Below, piece after piece: positions 26,443 through 35,768 of a DNA stretch of 64,000 nt; position 1 is the stretch's first letter; every line of letters begins with the position of its first letter. Source of the stretch: Fontibacter flavus. GTDB taxonomy: Bacteria > Bacteroidota > Bacteroidia > Cytophagales > Cyclobacteriaceae. The notes below the pieces were generated by a model. That model was not told where the DNA came from and did not search any database. It saw nothing but the letters and a program-made list of their open reading frames with translations. The DNA lies in contig NZ_JBHLWI010000036.1 of NCBI RefSeq assembly GCF_042432905.1, positions 1-64,000 on the forward strand. Direction: 5' to 3'. Position numbers and translations under genes: made by a program.

Positions 26443-27153
26443 TTAGCGGTTTTTTTCCAGTTGTTTGACCAATACCTCAAAGTCTTTTGGGTAAGGAGCC
26501 TGGACTTCTATCCTTTCTCCTTTTACCCCATCGAATGCGATGGCATAGGCATGGAGCGAAACACGCTGCATGATGGGCAATTCATCAGTGCCTTTTTTGA
26601 GATTAAATCGCCGTTTTAAGGCAGATAAATAAAGTGGTTTGCCACCATACATTTCATCACCACATATCGGGGACTTCAAATGTGCCAAATGAACCCTGAT
26701 CTGATGCAGTCTCCCTGTGATGGGTCTACATTCTATCAAGGAATGCGCATAATAGGTCCTCAGGGTTCTGAAGATTGTCTGAGCAGGCTTGCCTTCTTTG
26801 GTTATCTTGGCGAGGCCTTTATTGGTCGCGTGGATGTTGCGGTCCACCAGAATATTGTCGTATTCATGGATGCCTTCCACTACTGCATGATAGACTTTAT
26901 TGACCTTTCTGTCTTCAAACTGTATGGCGATGTTTCTGTAAGCCTCCGGGTGTTTGGCAATTACCAAGCATCCTGATGTCTCCTTGTCCAATCTGTGACA
27001 CACCTGGGCATCAGGGGTGTATTGCTTGGCCAAGTCCAGAATATTCTGCGCCTCATGCCTGTCGTCCAATGTCGATAAATAGGGAAGCTTATTGATGACA
27101 AGGTAATCCTCGTTTTCAAACAGAATCAAGTCCTTAAAATCAATTTTTTTCAT
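26443..27153 (-). CDS. RluA-family pseudouridine synthase
   Basis: A 236-aa pseudouridine synthase. The catalytic motif CHRLDKETSGCLVIAK contains the nucleophilic aspartate, and GRLHQIRVHLAHLKSPICGDEMYGG is the second family signature. There is no N-terminal S4 RNA-binding domain; the protein starts almost directly with the catalytic fold (ENEDYLVINKLPYLSTLD). It therefore resembles the short RluA/TruC-like group rather than RluC or RluD. The RNA target (23S rRNA or tRNA) cannot be fixed from sequence. Monocistronic, upstream of the rplM operon. Confidence 0.87.
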   Translation of the reverse strand: MKKIDFKDLILFENEDYLVINKLPYLSTLDDRHEAQNILDLAKQYTPDAQVCHRLDKETSGCLVIAKHPEAYRNIAIQFEDRKVNKVYHAVVEGIHEYDNILVDRNIHATNKGLAKITKEGKPAQTIFRTLRTYYAHSLIECRPITGRLHQIRVHLAHLKSPICGDEMYGGKPLYLSALKRRFNLKKGTDELPIMQRVSLHAYAIAFDGVKGERIEVQAPYPKDFEVLVKQLEKNR

Positions 27154-27335
27154 GCAGCTTCTACTCCCAATAAGGGCGCAAAATTATGAAATAAAATTCA
27201 GTGTAGAAAATATTATCAAAAGAATGTTTTGCAGCGATGTCGCAGTAATTCTGTAGTTGAATATAAAACATAGTTGTCATACTGGTTTAACAATTAAGTC
27301 CTTTTTCATCTTTACTGATTTAGCCTTCCCAAATC

Positions 27336-28178
27336 ATGGATGTATTTTTTACCTTTGAATCGAAGATGAAGGAAATAATAATGAAAGAAAGAAATTTTTC
27401 TTTACGTACAGTCAACGTCATGCGCTATGTTATGCCTCTGCGGGAAGGAGGTTCCCTGCCAGCTTTGGCGGAAGCGGATGACGGATTCAATTATGTCTTG
27501 AAATTCAAGGGGGCAGGACAAAGGGAAAAGGCTTTGATTGCCGAACTTATCGGAGGTGAGGTCGCTAGACTTTTGGGCTTGAAAGTGCCTGAATTGGTTT
27601 TTGCCAATCTTGATGAAGCTTTTGGACGCTCAGAAGGTGATGAAGAGATTCAAGATTTATTGAAAGGTAGCCAAGGGCTTAATTTAGGACTGCATTTTTT
27701 ATCCAAAGCAGTCACTTTTGATCCTGGCGCATCTTCGGTAGATGAAGAGCTTGCTTCTAAGATCGTTTGGTTGGACGCTTATATCACGAATGTAGACAGG
27801 ACGTATCGCAATACCAATCTGCTGATTTGGAATAGGGAATTATGGCTGATCGATCATGGAGCGTCTTTCCTTTTTCACCATTCTTGGGAAAATTTTGAGA
27901 AGCATGCCAAAAGTCCTTTTTCCATGATCAAAGATCATGTGCTCTTACCAATGGCTGGCAAATTGGAAAAAGTAGACCATGAAATGAAATCAAAAATTAC
28001 CCCTGATAAAATCTCAGCTATTTTGGACTTGGTTCCTGATGAATGGCTGATGGCTTCGAGAGATGTGGAAAGTCCTGACGAAGGGAGGAAAGTTTATGAA
28101 GAGTTTTTGTTGTTGAGGTTAGAAAATTCATCTGTATTTGTAAAAGAAGCTCAAGATGCAAGGAAAGCACTTATATGA
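27336..28178 (+). CDS. HipA-like kinase
   Basis: A 280-aa protein of the HipA-like kinase fold. The putative catalytic loop is NVDRTYRNTNLL (Asp154, Asn159) and the metal-binding DxG equivalent is IDHG (Asp173). An N-terminal ATP-binding lobe has YVLKFKGAG (lysine 56 or 58) and ALIAELIGGEVARLLGL. It lacks the N-terminal HipA subdomain and is about 150 residues shorter than toxin HipA (around 440 aa). It overlaps the DUF3037 gene by 23 bp, a pairing seen elsewhere, so the partner is probably functional. No HipB-like repressor is present. The start is uncertain: ATGs at 27366 and 27381 are also possible. Confidence 0.75.
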   Translation: MDVFFTFESKMKEIIMKERNFSLRTVNVMRYVMPLREGGSLPALAEADDGFNYVLKFKGAGQREKALIAELIGGEVARLLGLKVPELVFANLDEAFGRSEGDEEIQDLLKGSQGLNLGLHFLSKAVTFDPGASSVDEELASKIVWLDAYITNVDRTYRNTNLLIWNRELWLIDHGASFLFHHSWENFEKHAKSPFSMIKDHVLLPMAGKLEKVDHEMKSKITPDKISAILDLVPDEWLMASRDVESPDEGRKVYEEFLLLRLENSSVFVKEAQDARKALI

Positions 28179-28539
28179 ATATGCCATCATCCGCATTGTG
28201 CCAAGGGTAGAGCGGGAGGAGTTTGTCAATGTTGGGATAATACTTTGCTGCAAAAGGGAGAATTACCTTAAAAGTAAAGTGTTGTTGAATGAGCAAAAAA
28301 TCTTTTCGCTAGACCCAGCAGCAGATATGTTGTTGTTTAAGGAATACTTGGATTCTTTCTCTAAAATATGCAAAGGAGAGAATGTAGGGAGTCCTATTTC
28401 AAAACAGGATGTGGCATCCAGATTCAGGTGGCTGACAGCAGTGAGAAGTTCTATGCTGCAAACTTCAAGGCCTCATATCGGATTCACAGATGATCTGGAG
28501 AAATCCCTGGATAAATTATTTGAAGAGTATGTGTATTGA
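28156..28539 (+). CDS. DUF3037 protein
   Basis: A 127-aa cytosolic protein of the DUF3037 family. YEYAIIRIVPRVEREEFVNVGIILCC is the recognisable N-terminal core, and the C-terminal SRFRWLTAVRSSMLQTSRPHIGF segment is also conserved. Its start lies inside the last codons of the HipA-like kinase gene (23-bp overlap, different frame). The two are therefore translationally coupled and probably act together. The biochemical role is unknown; being a substrate or regulator of the kinase is a reasonable hypothesis. Confidence 0.8.
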   Translation: MQGKHLYEYAIIRIVPRVEREEFVNVGIILCCKRENYLKSKVLLNEQKIFSLDPAADMLLFKEYLDSFSKICKGENVGSPISKQDVASRFRWLTAVRSSMLQTSRPHIGFTDDLEKSLDKLFEEYVY

Positions 28540-28616
28540 TGTGCAAATCTTATCGAGCCAAGGTTTGCTCATAGTGATTGAGGAGAAATGGAAGAATTGG
28601 TGGCCGAAGAATTTTC

Positions 28617-29672
28617 TTAGGCCACTTTCTTTTTGTCTTTATCCAGAGGCAATTCAAAACTGAAGACAGAGCCCTTGCCCAAGGTACTGCTGACCGAAAT
28701 CTTACTTTTGTGTCCTTCAAGGATATGTTTGACGATGGCCAATCCCAGGCCTGTTCCGCCTTTTTCCCTTGACCTGCTTTTTTCTACCCGGTAAAAGCGT
28801 TCAAAAATCCGTTTGAGGTCATCAGGTGAAATGCCCTTACCATTATCTTTGACTTCTACCATGATATTGTTTTTGAGCATTTTAAGAAAGACTTCCACTT
28901 CACCGCCGTCATTATTGTATTTGATGGCGTTGGATATCAGATTTTGACATACTCTGAAGATTTTATCTTTGTCCGCAATGGTATGATAAGATTTGTCCTT
29001 ATCATAAAAAAAGCGGATAATCATATCACGTTTTGCAGCTTTGTGTTCAAGTTCTTCAATCACTTCATGAATCACCTCTTTGAGATCAAAAGACTCGAAA
29101 TGGAATTTGATTACCCCGCTTTCCATCTGATTGAGGGTTAATAGGTCTTGGACCAATTTGTCCAAGGCATTTAGGCTCTTTGCTGCTCTTTTTAAAAACT
29201 TCAATCTTACGGATTTGTCTTCTACTGCACCGTCCAATAAGGTGTGGATATAACCCTGAGCAGCGAAAATCGGGGTTTTTAATTCATGGGAAATATCCGC
29301 AATAAACTCTCTCCTGAATGCAGCATTCTTCTGAAGGGTTTCGATTTCTTTGTTTTTGGATTGTGCGTAAAGGTTGATGGTTTTGTTGATTTTTTTCAAA
29401 GGAGAAATCGAAAGCCTGTCGGATTTGTCGGGGATGCTGGAGTAATCTTTCTTTTGTATTTTTTCCAACACACTGTAGATGTTGCTGATTTCTTTGAAGA
29501 TCAAAAATTCCAAAGTGACCTGCATCAAAATATAGGATACTGAAAATGAAATAGCACCAGCTACCAGCAAAAGTGATGGAGTCGCATCATCCATTAACAA
29601 TAAAAAAGCAACCGTAAGGGCTGAGATAGCAACAGCCAAAACCAATGAAATCCCCCGGGAAGTGGTCAGCAT
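28617..29672 (-). CDS. Sensor histidine kinase (PhoR-like)
   Basis: A 351-aa membrane histidine kinase. Two N-terminal transmembrane helices (about residues 8-27 and 33-56) enclose almost no periplasmic loop. A short linker leads to the phospho-acceptor helix FIADISHELKTPIFAAQGY (His129). The HATPase domain has the N box NLISNAIKYNN, DNGKGIS and EKGGTGLGLAIVKHILEGH. Without a sizeable sensor domain it may detect a membrane or protein partner, as PhoR does via the Pst system; no pst genes are in the window. The cognate response regulator ends 3 bp upstream on the same strand. Confidence 0.87.
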   Translation of the reverse strand: MLTTSRGISLVLAVAISALTVAFLLLMDDATPSLLLVAGAISFSVSYILMQVTLEFLIFKEISNIYSVLEKIQKKDYSSIPDKSDRLSISPLKKINKTINLYAQSKNKEIETLQKNAAFRREFIADISHELKTPIFAAQGYIHTLLDGAVEDKSVRLKFLKRAAKSLNALDKLVQDLLTLNQMESGVIKFHFESFDLKEVIHEVIEELEHKAAKRDMIIRFFYDKDKSYHTIADKDKIFRVCQNLISNAIKYNNDGGEVEVFLKMLKNNIMVEVKDNGKGISPDDLKRIFERFYRVEKSRSREKGGTGLGLAIVKHILEGHKSKISVSSTLGKGSVFSFELPLDKDKKKVA

Positions 29673-29675
29673 AGA

Positions 29676-30365
29676 TTAGCTCATGTCGAATTTATAACCT
29701 ACTCCTTTAACCGTAGTGATATAATCTTCGCCTATTTTTTCTCTGACTTTTCTGATATGTACATCCACTGTTCTGGCCAATACAAATACATCAGCGCCCC
29801 AAATATTCTGCAAAAGATCATCCCTACTAAATACCATATTAGGATTTTTGGCAAGGAAATACAACAGTTCAAATTCTTTTTTGGGTAAAGTGATGGTTTT
29901 GCCCGCTTTGTCAATGGTATAGCTGGTGCGGTCAATGATCAAATCTTTGATTTTTATCTGGGTGAATTCCTGTTCTTTCTTGGTTTCTCTTCTGAACAGA
30001 GCCGCTATCCTGCTCATCAAAGCCCTTGGCTTGATAGGCTTGGTGATGTAATCGTCTGCTCCCACATCGAATGCAGCTACTTCTGAATATTCCTCAGCTC
30101 TTGCAGTCAGAAAAATTACAAAGGTATTTTTCAGTTCAGGGATTTCACGGATTTGCCTGCAGGTTTCCACACCGTCCTGATTGGGCATCATGATGTCCAA
30201 TAGAATCACATCAGGGTGGAATTTGTTGGCAATTTTCACTGCCTTTATGCCATCTTCAGCAGATTCAACTTCATAGCCTTCCTTTTTAAGGTTATAAGTG
30301 AGGAGTTCCACGATGTCCGGCTCATCATCAACGACCAGTACCTTCAGTTTTTGTTTATCACTCAT
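29676..30365 (-). CDS. OmpR/PhoB-family response regulator
   Basis: A 229-aa regulator: receiver domain (VVDDEPDIVELLTYNL, phospho-acceptor Asp57 in VILLDIMMP, conserved FLTARAEE and DYITKPIKP). A winged helix-turn-helix of the OmpR type follows (LPKKEFELLYFLAKNPNMVFSRDDLLQNIWG, then RTVDVHIRKVREKIG). It precedes the histidine kinase by 3 bp, so they form a two-component operon. The sequence resembles PhoB-type regulators, but phosphate control is an inference from similarity alone. Confidence 0.9.
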   Translation of the reverse strand: MSDKQKLKVLVVDDEPDIVELLTYNLKKEGYEVESAEDGIKAVKIANKFHPDVILLDIMMPNQDGVETCRQIREIPELKNTFVIFLTARAEEYSEVAAFDVGADDYITKPIKPRALMSRIAALFRRETKKEQEFTQIKIKDLIIDRTSYTIDKAGKTITLPKKEFELLYFLAKNPNMVFSRDDLLQNIWGADVFVLARTVDVHIRKVREKIGEDYITTVKGVGYKFDMS

Positions 30366-30516
30366 GTATGGATAGCGGGTTAATTTTACGCTATTGTGAT
30401 GCTAATTTAAAAAAAGCCTTGGTATAAAATCTTATTTGATAAAAAATCATGGGCAAATACAACATTAGGTTCTTTTTAGATACCCATTTGTTAAAATAAT
30501 GTTACCCAATGATCAA

Positions 30517-31305
30517 TTAATTGTTACGGAGTCCTTTGGCTTCAGTAATATCCATATCTAGGGATCCTACCATGAGCCTGGCTTTTATTTTTAAAGGTAT
30601 TTTATTCATGTCATCAGAAACCCAAACGGTAACAGGCTGCTCGCCTCTAAAAAGCTTGTTTTTGGGCATAACTGGAGAAAAGATAAAGGTATTAAATTCC
30701 CCCAGTTTGGTTTTAATATTTTCTCTGCCCTCATAAATGAGTTTAAGATTGTAGATTTCTTTGTCAAAAAAGCCTGGAATAACCACTGTGTCTCCAACTT
30801 TTAATTTTTTTAGATCCATCGTCCGAAGGAAATAAAATCCACTGACAATATCCTGAATATTTTCAGGTATAGAATAGTCTTTTGTGTCGACCACATTTTT
30901 GTTTTCTTTGTCATAAAGTCTGACATGGGCATTCTTTTTTTGATGGTCAAAGATTACCCGCTCATGTTTTCGGTATTTTCCTTCTTCGATATGTCTGTAA
31001 GATTGATAGGGGATTATCTTAGTGGTATCCAGGTAACTTCCCCAGTTGTCATTGACTTTGAAAAGTTTGAATATACCGAGCGTTTGACCATAAACATCTA
31101 TTTTATAGGCGGGACGGTTATTCATGGACATGATCCTGGGACTTATAATCATTTTGGCTTCTGCGGCATCCAGAAAACCATAACTTACTTTAAAAGTCAG
31201 TTCTTCTCCGTTTTTAAAAGCCATATTTTTCTGTCCATAAGCGGTAAATGCTAAGGAAAAGAAAAAAAATGCGACAATTACTGACTTTAATACCTGATTT
31301 TTCAT
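30517..31305 (-). CDS. DUF3108 exported protein
   Basis: A 262-aa exported protein with a signal peptide (MKNQVLKSVIVAFFFFSLAFTAYGQ). The mature part begins with the family pattern FKNGEELTFKVSYGFLDAAEAKM and continues as a beta-rich domain including YGQTLGIFKLFKVNDNWGSYLD and PVTVWVSDDMNKIPLKIKARLMVGSLDMDI. DUF3108 proteins are periplasmic or outer-membrane associated and of unknown function. Monocistronic; divergent from recA. Confidence 0.85.
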   Translation of the reverse strand: MKNQVLKSVIVAFFFFSLAFTAYGQKNMAFKNGEELTFKVSYGFLDAAEAKMIISPRIMSMNNRPAYKIDVYGQTLGIFKLFKVNDNWGSYLDTTKIIPYQSYRHIEEGKYRKHERVIFDHQKKNAHVRLYDKENKNVVDTKDYSIPENIQDIVSGFYFLRTMDLKKLKVGDTVVIPGFFDKEIYNLKLIYEGRENIKTKLGEFNTFIFSPVMPKNKLFRGEQPVTVWVSDDMNKIPLKIKARLMVGSLDMDITEAKGLRNN

Positions 31306-31482
31306 TAAATTAAGATTTCTACTGAAAGCTTTTCAAATCTTATTCCAATATTAGCGAAATATTGAACACGGCTAAATTTTGGTACCTAAAAAGTAATAAC
31401 GTAAACCTTTTTGGCAGAGTTGGGTCTCCAATAATCTATGTTTAATTTAACATTTTCAAATAAACATTTGTAAATAACAGAT

Positions 31483-32514
31483 ATGAGTGCAAATACTGAA
31501 AAACTGAAAGCCCTACAGCTGACAATTGATAAGCTGGAAAAGACCTATGGGAAAGGCACGGTGATGAAGTTGAGTGACAACAAGGTGCAGGATGTGCCGG
31601 CTATTTCTACCGGATCATTAGGTTTGGATATGGCGTTGGGTATTGGTGGGATTCCACGTGGCAGGGTAATTGAAATCTATGGTCCTGAATCTTCAGGTAA
31701 GACAACCTTGACGATGCATTGTATTGCAGAAGCTCAGAAAGCTGGAGGACTTGCTGCTTTTATTGATGCAGAACATGCCTTTGATAAGACTTATGCAGAA
31801 AAGTTGGGTATTGACACGGAGAATTTATTGATCTCTCAGCCGGATAACGGTGAGCAGGCACTTGAAATAGCAGAGCACTTGATCCGTTCTGGTGCTATTG
31901 ATATTATCGTCATAGATTCCGTGGCTGCCTTGGTGCCAAAAGGAGAACTTGAGGGGGATATGGGTGACAGCAAGATGGGCTTGCAGGCAAGATTGATGTC
32001 CCAGGCATTGAGAAAACTCACTGGAGCGATCAATAAAACCGGGTGTGCCTGTATTTTTATCAACCAGCTAAGAGATAAAATCGGGGTAATGTTCGGTAAT
32101 CCGGAGACTACAACTGGTGGTAATGCCTTGAAATTCTATGCTTCTGTGCGATTGGATATCAGAAGGATTGGTCAGATTAAGGAAGGTGCTGATAATGTTT
32201 TGGGCAACCGCACCAAAGTAAAAGTTGTCAAAAACAAAGTGGCGCCGCCGTTCAAAGTAGTGGAATTTGACATCATGTATGGACAGGGTATTTCCAAAGT
32301 AGGGGAGATAATTGACCTGGGAGTGGAATTTGATATCATCAAAAAGGCAGGTTCTTGGTTCTCTTACGAAGGAAACAAACTCGGGCAGGGCAGGGATGCG
32401 GTGAAAAACCTCCTTTTGGATAATCCTGAACTGATGGAGGAATTGGAAAAGAAAATCAAAGAGAAAGCAGGTCTTGGCGCTTCGGTTAAAGTAGAACCAG
32501 GAGAGGAAGATTAA
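31483..32514 (+). CDS. recA: Recombinase RecA
   Basis: A 343-aa RecA, normal length. Walker A is GPESSGKTT (67-75). FIDAEHAFD, IIVIDSVAALVPK (Walker B) and the L2/ssDNA-binding region NQLRDKIGVMFGNPETTTGGNALKF are intact. It catalyses homologous strand exchange. I see no LexA-type palindrome in the 177-bp upstream gap, in keeping with the lack of a canonical SOS box in many Bacteroidota. Followed by a strong terminator. Confidence 0.97.
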   Translation: MSANTEKLKALQLTIDKLEKTYGKGTVMKLSDNKVQDVPAISTGSLGLDMALGIGGIPRGRVIEIYGPESSGKTTLTMHCIAEAQKAGGLAAFIDAEHAFDKTYAEKLGIDTENLLISQPDNGEQALEIAEHLIRSGAIDIIVIDSVAALVPKGELEGDMGDSKMGLQARLMSQALRKLTGAINKTGCACIFINQLRDKIGVMFGNPETTTGGNALKFYASVRLDIRRIGQIKEGADNVLGNRTKVKVVKNKVAPPFKVVEFDIMYGQGISKVGEIIDLGVEFDIIKKAGSWFSYEGNKLGQGRDAVKNLLLDNPELMEELEKKIKEKAGLGASVKVEPGEED

Positions 32515-32536
32515 AAATTAGCTGAAGATTATATTC

Positions 32537-32572
32537 ATCAAAAAGCCCCTGAAGATTCAGGGGCTTTTTGAT
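32537..32572. terminator. Bidirectional terminator between recA and the ABC permease gene
   Basis: A near-perfect 17-bp palindromic hairpin built on aaaaagcccctgaa and its complement, with A and T runs on the flanks. It lies 22 bp after recA and directly touches the stop codon of the convergent permease gene. Confidence 0.9.
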
Positions 32573-33816
32573 TAGGTAGCTCTGATGGCTTCAACAGGAT
32601 CCAGTCTTGCTGCAAGTGTAGCAGGGACTATTCCCGACACCACTCCAATTGCTGAGGAGATTCCCAATCCCAAAATAACATTCTTCAAAGAAAGGACCAG
32701 TTCAAGCGAACCTACAGGAATAAAGGTAATGCCATACACGATGATAATGCCAGCAATTCCTCCAATCAGGCTAAGGAAGATGGCTTCAAACAAAAACTGG
32801 AAAAGAATGAAGTAATTTTTTGCACCTAAGGATTTTTGGATTCCGATAATATTGGTCCTTTCTTTTACCGAAACGAACATGATATTGGCAATTCCAAATC
32901 CTCCCACTAATATGGAGAATCCTCCGATTACCCATCCTGCAGTACTGATGACATCAAAGATAGAACCAATGGTATTCATGATAAACTCCGACTTGTTCAA
33001 AGCGAAATTGTCTTCTTGGGTTGGTTTCAGACCTCTTTTTGCTCTCATGGCACCAATGAGCTCGTTTTCTAAAGCTACCAGCCCCACATCATCATCCTTG
33101 CCTTTTACCGCGATACTGGGTTCGATGCCATTCTGACCCACAAAATACAGTTTGGTAAAACTGCCATAAGGGATCATCACGGCTTCATCTTTGGAGGCTA
33201 TTTCAAATAATCCTTCTCCTTCTTCCTCGAATATTCCAATGATGATAAATTTTGAACCCTTTATTTTGAATTCTTTCCCTAGAGGGTCCCTGTTCGGGAA
33301 TAATGTGTTGGCAATTTTCACGCCTATAAGCGCAACATTTCTTGAAGCGTTAACCTCAGATTCGGTAAAAAATCTCCCAGATTCTAAAGGTAAGTCATAC
33401 ACATCTTTGTATGTGAAGACTACTCCGGTCAGATTCGTTCCTTTATAGGAATTGCTGCCCGCCTGCACAGTTGCATTAGCGCCAGCAGAGAATGTCACGG
33501 CTTCTGAGTTTTTAAGTTTATCCTTTAGGAAAGTATATTCTGCGTAAGTATTGTAAGGTCTCCTGAAATATTTCCACCATGGGTAATCAGGCCCACCGAC
33601 AAACTGAAACCTGTTTACAGTGACAACATTGCTTCCTAAAAAACTGAAGCTGGATTTGATGTTTTTCTCCAAAGAATCCACCAAGGTGAATACTGCGATG
33701 ATGGCAAAAATACCCACCGTTACACCTAATAGAGATAATATAGTCCTGGTAAGATTTGACTTAAGGGCCTGCATGGCAAACCTCAAACTTTCCCAGATGA
33801 GTTTGATATAGATCAC
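32572..33816 (-). CDS. MacB/FtsX-type ABC transporter permease
   Basis: A 414-aa permease of the MacB/LolE family. There is one N-terminal transmembrane helix (TRTILSLLGVTVGIFAIIAVFTLV, about 24-47), then a large periplasmic MacB-like domain (about 48-285). Three C-terminal helices form the FtsX domain, with the signature VKERTNIIGIQKSLGAKNYFILFQFLFEA. The end is GIVPATLAARLDPVEAIRAT, typical of the family. These permeases work as mechanotransmitters for export of peptides, lipoproteins or drugs. No ATPase gene is adjacent, so the partner is elsewhere. The start is GTG. Confidence 0.87.
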   Translation of the reverse strand: MIYIKLIWESLRFAMQALKSNLTRTILSLLGVTVGIFAIIAVFTLVDSLEKNIKSSFSFLGSNVVTVNRFQFVGGPDYPWWKYFRRPYNTYAEYTFLKDKLKNSEAVTFSAGANATVQAGSNSYKGTNLTGVVFTYKDVYDLPLESGRFFTESEVNASRNVALIGVKIANTLFPNRDPLGKEFKIKGSKFIIIGIFEEEGEGLFEIASKDEAVMIPYGSFTKLYFVGQNGIEPSIAVKGKDDDVGLVALENELIGAMRAKRGLKPTQEDNFALNKSEFIMNTIGSIFDVISTAGWVIGGFSILVGGFGIANIMFVSVKERTNIIGIQKSLGAKNYFILFQFLFEAIFLSLIGGIAGIIIVYGITFIPVGSLELVLSLKNVILGLGISSAIGVVSGIVPATLAARLDPVEAIRAT

Positions 33817-33878
33817 GATTTTTTATAATGTGTTAAAAACTAATTCACAAGATAAGTAGTTTTCGGGAGAATTATTGT

Positions 33879-33886
33879 TAACTTTG
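33879..33886 (+). promoter_or_regulatory. Possible -7 element upstream of queA
   Basis: TAACTTTG matches TAnnTTTG and lies 57 bp before the queA start. No clear TTTG element is found at the right distance upstream. Confidence 0.35.
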
Positions 33887-33942
33887 CGCTTTTTAAAATG
33901 AATCTTAATTGGCAGTAATCAAGCAATTACCTATCCATATAT

Positions 33943-34992
33943 ATGAAGTTATCAGACTTTAAATTCGACGTTCCCAAAAAACTCATTTCCTTATATCCAA
34001 CAGATAATCGAGACGAATCCCGTTTGATGGTTGTCCATAAAAAAACCGGAGAGATTGAACATCGTCTTTTCAAGGATATCATCGAATACTTCGGTGATGG
34101 AGATGTTTTTGTCATGAACGATACTAAGGTATTTCCTGCTAGATTGTACGGAAATAAAGAAAAAACAGGCGCCAAAATCGAAGTTTTCTTGTTGAGAGAA
34201 CTTAACCAGGAGTTAAGGTTATGGGATGTGCTCGTAGATCCTGCGAGAAAAATCCGTGTGGGTAACAAGCTTTACTTCGGCGACAGTGATCTGGTAGCAG
34301 AAGTTATTGACAATACTACTTCAAGAGGAAGAACCATCAGGTTTTTGTTTGATGGTACTGATGAAGAGTTTTATAAGACGATTGACTCTCTTGGAGAGAC
34401 ACCTATTCTCAAAGAATATATAGAAAGGAAAGTAGAGCCGGAAGATAGAGAAAGGTACCAGACTATTTTTGCCAAGAATGTAGGGGCTGTAGCAGCGCCA
34501 ACAGCAGGATTGCATTTTACTCCACATTTGCTCAAAAGACTAGAACTCAAAGGTGTGGCAGTTACCCCTATTACACTTCATGTTGGTTTAGGGACCTTCC
34601 GGCAGGTTGATGTTGAAGACTTGACAAAACACAAGATGGATTCAGAGAATTATAACATCCCTGGAAAAACAGTAGAATTGGTTAATGAAGCACTTGATAA
34701 TAAGAAAAGGGTTGTATCTGTTGGAACAACTACTCTTAAAACGATTGAGTCATCTGTAACAGCCAATGGTAGACTGAAAGCTTCTGAAGGATGGACAGAC
34801 AAGTTTATCATTCCTCCTTATGACTTCAAAATTGCCAATGCCTTGATTACGAATTTTCACCTTCCGGAATCTACCTTGCTCATGACAGCGGCTGCATTTG
34901 GGGGTTATGATCTGATCATGAAAGCATATCAGGTGGCAGTAAAAGAAAAATATAGGTTCTTCTCTTATGGGGATGCCATGTTGATCATCTAA
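33943..34992 (+). CDS. queA: S-adenosylmethionine:tRNA ribosyltransferase-isomerase
   Basis: A 349-aa QueA that adds the epoxycyclopentanediol of queuosine to 7-aminomethyl-7-deazaguanine in tRNA. Conserved elements: FDVPKKLISLYPTDNRDESRLMVV, DVFVMNDTKVFPARL, VGAVAAPTAGLHFT, ITLHVGLGTFRQVDVEDL, and NFHLPESTLLMTAAAFGG near the C-terminus. Full length. The queuosine precursor genes are not nearby. Followed by a terminator. Confidence 0.95.
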   Translation: MKLSDFKFDVPKKLISLYPTDNRDESRLMVVHKKTGEIEHRLFKDIIEYFGDGDVFVMNDTKVFPARLYGNKEKTGAKIEVFLLRELNQELRLWDVLVDPARKIRVGNKLYFGDSDLVAEVIDNTTSRGRTIRFLFDGTDEEFYKTIDSLGETPILKEYIERKVEPEDRERYQTIFAKNVGAVAAPTAGLHFTPHLLKRLELKGVAVTPITLHVGLGTFRQVDVEDLTKHKMDSENYNIPGKTVELVNEALDNKKRVVSVGTTTLKTIESSVTANGRLKASEGWTDKFIIPPYDFKIANALITNFHLPESTLLMTAAAFGGYDLIMKAYQVAVKEKYRFFSYGDAMLII

Positions 34993-34995
34993 TCT

Positions 34996-35024
34996 TAAAA
35001 AGGCCTTTTTAAAGGCCTTTTTTT
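34996..35024 (+). terminator. Terminator downstream of queA
   Basis: Stem aaaaaggcct with aaggccttttt around a short T/A loop, continuing into a T run; begins a few bases after the queA stop. Confidence 0.85.
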
Positions 35025-35087
35025 ATTTCATTTTCCAAGAATGCTAAACTTTGCGTACTTTTTACCCTTGATAAGTTGATTAATTGT

Positions 35088-35768
35088 ATGAAAAAATACG
35101 CAGTCATTGTAGCTGGAGGGACAGGAACCAGAATGGGAGCGCCAATTTCAAAGCAATATCTTGAAATAGGGGCCAAACCTGTGCTGATGCATACCTTAGA
35201 GAAGTTCCATCATGCAGATGCTGATATAGAGTTAATTTTGGTAATCCCTAAAGATGACTTTGATCTATGGGATTCATTTTGCAAACAATACCAATTTGCC
35301 ATTCCTCATGCGGTAGTGGCGGGTGGAAGCAGTAGGTTTGAATCCGTAAGGAATGGGCTCAAAGCCATTGATGGCGACGTAGGTTTGGTCGCGGTTCATG
35401 ATGGTGTCCGACCATTTGTAGCATCTGAAGTTATAAAGGAGAGCTTTCTCATAGCGGAAAAGTTTGGTTCAGCTATAGCGGTCATCGGTTTAAAGGATTC
35501 TATCAGGAGAATCACAGAAGAAGGAGAGTCACATTTCGAAGACCGTCAATTATACAGGTTGGTACAGACGCCTCAGACCTTTCAGCTTTCCAAAATCAAA
35601 CAGGCCTATGAAGTACAGGAATTACCCCAATTCACAGATGATGCCACTGTCTATGAGCATCAGGGTTGGCAGGTAAAATTGATTTCCGGAAATTTGGAAA
35701 ACATCAAGATAACTACACCTGAGGATATGGATTATGCTGCTTTCCTGATGAGTAGGGGAAATCCGTAA
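35088..35768 (+). CDS. ispD: 2-C-methyl-D-erythritol 4-phosphate cytidylyltransferase
   Basis: A 226-aa IspD, the CTP-dependent third step of the MEP isoprenoid pathway. The nucleotide-binding motif VIVAGGTGTRMGAPISKQYLEIGAKPVLMHTLEKF is classical. VAVHDGVRPFVASEVI (metal/CTP-binding Asp), LVQTPQTFQ and FTDDATVYEHQGWQV complete the family signature. I start at the ATG at 35088, which puts the glycine-rich motif at the usual position; a TTG at 35076 would add four residues. Monocistronic. The isoprenoids made would feed quinones and undecaprenyl carriers. Confidence 0.95.
   Translation: MKKYAVIVAGGTGTRMGAPISKQYLEIGAKPVLMHTLEKFHHADADIELILVIPKDDFDLWDSFCKQYQFAIPHAVVAGGSSRFESVRNGLKAIDGDVGLVAVHDGVRPFVASEVIKESFLIAEKFGSAIAVIGLKDSIRRITEEGESHFEDRQLYRLVQTPQTFQLSKIKQAYEVQELPQFTDDATVYEHQGWQVKLISGNLENIKITTPEDMDYAAFLMSRGNP

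Noticed and set aside
27336..28539. Classical HipBA toxin-antitoxin system
   Set aside because: No HTH-type HipB gene is adjacent, the kinase lacks the N-terminal HipA subdomain, and the partner is DUF3037.
31306..31482. LexA/SOS box upstream of recA
   Set aside because: I looked for a palindromic operator of the known LexA types and saw none.
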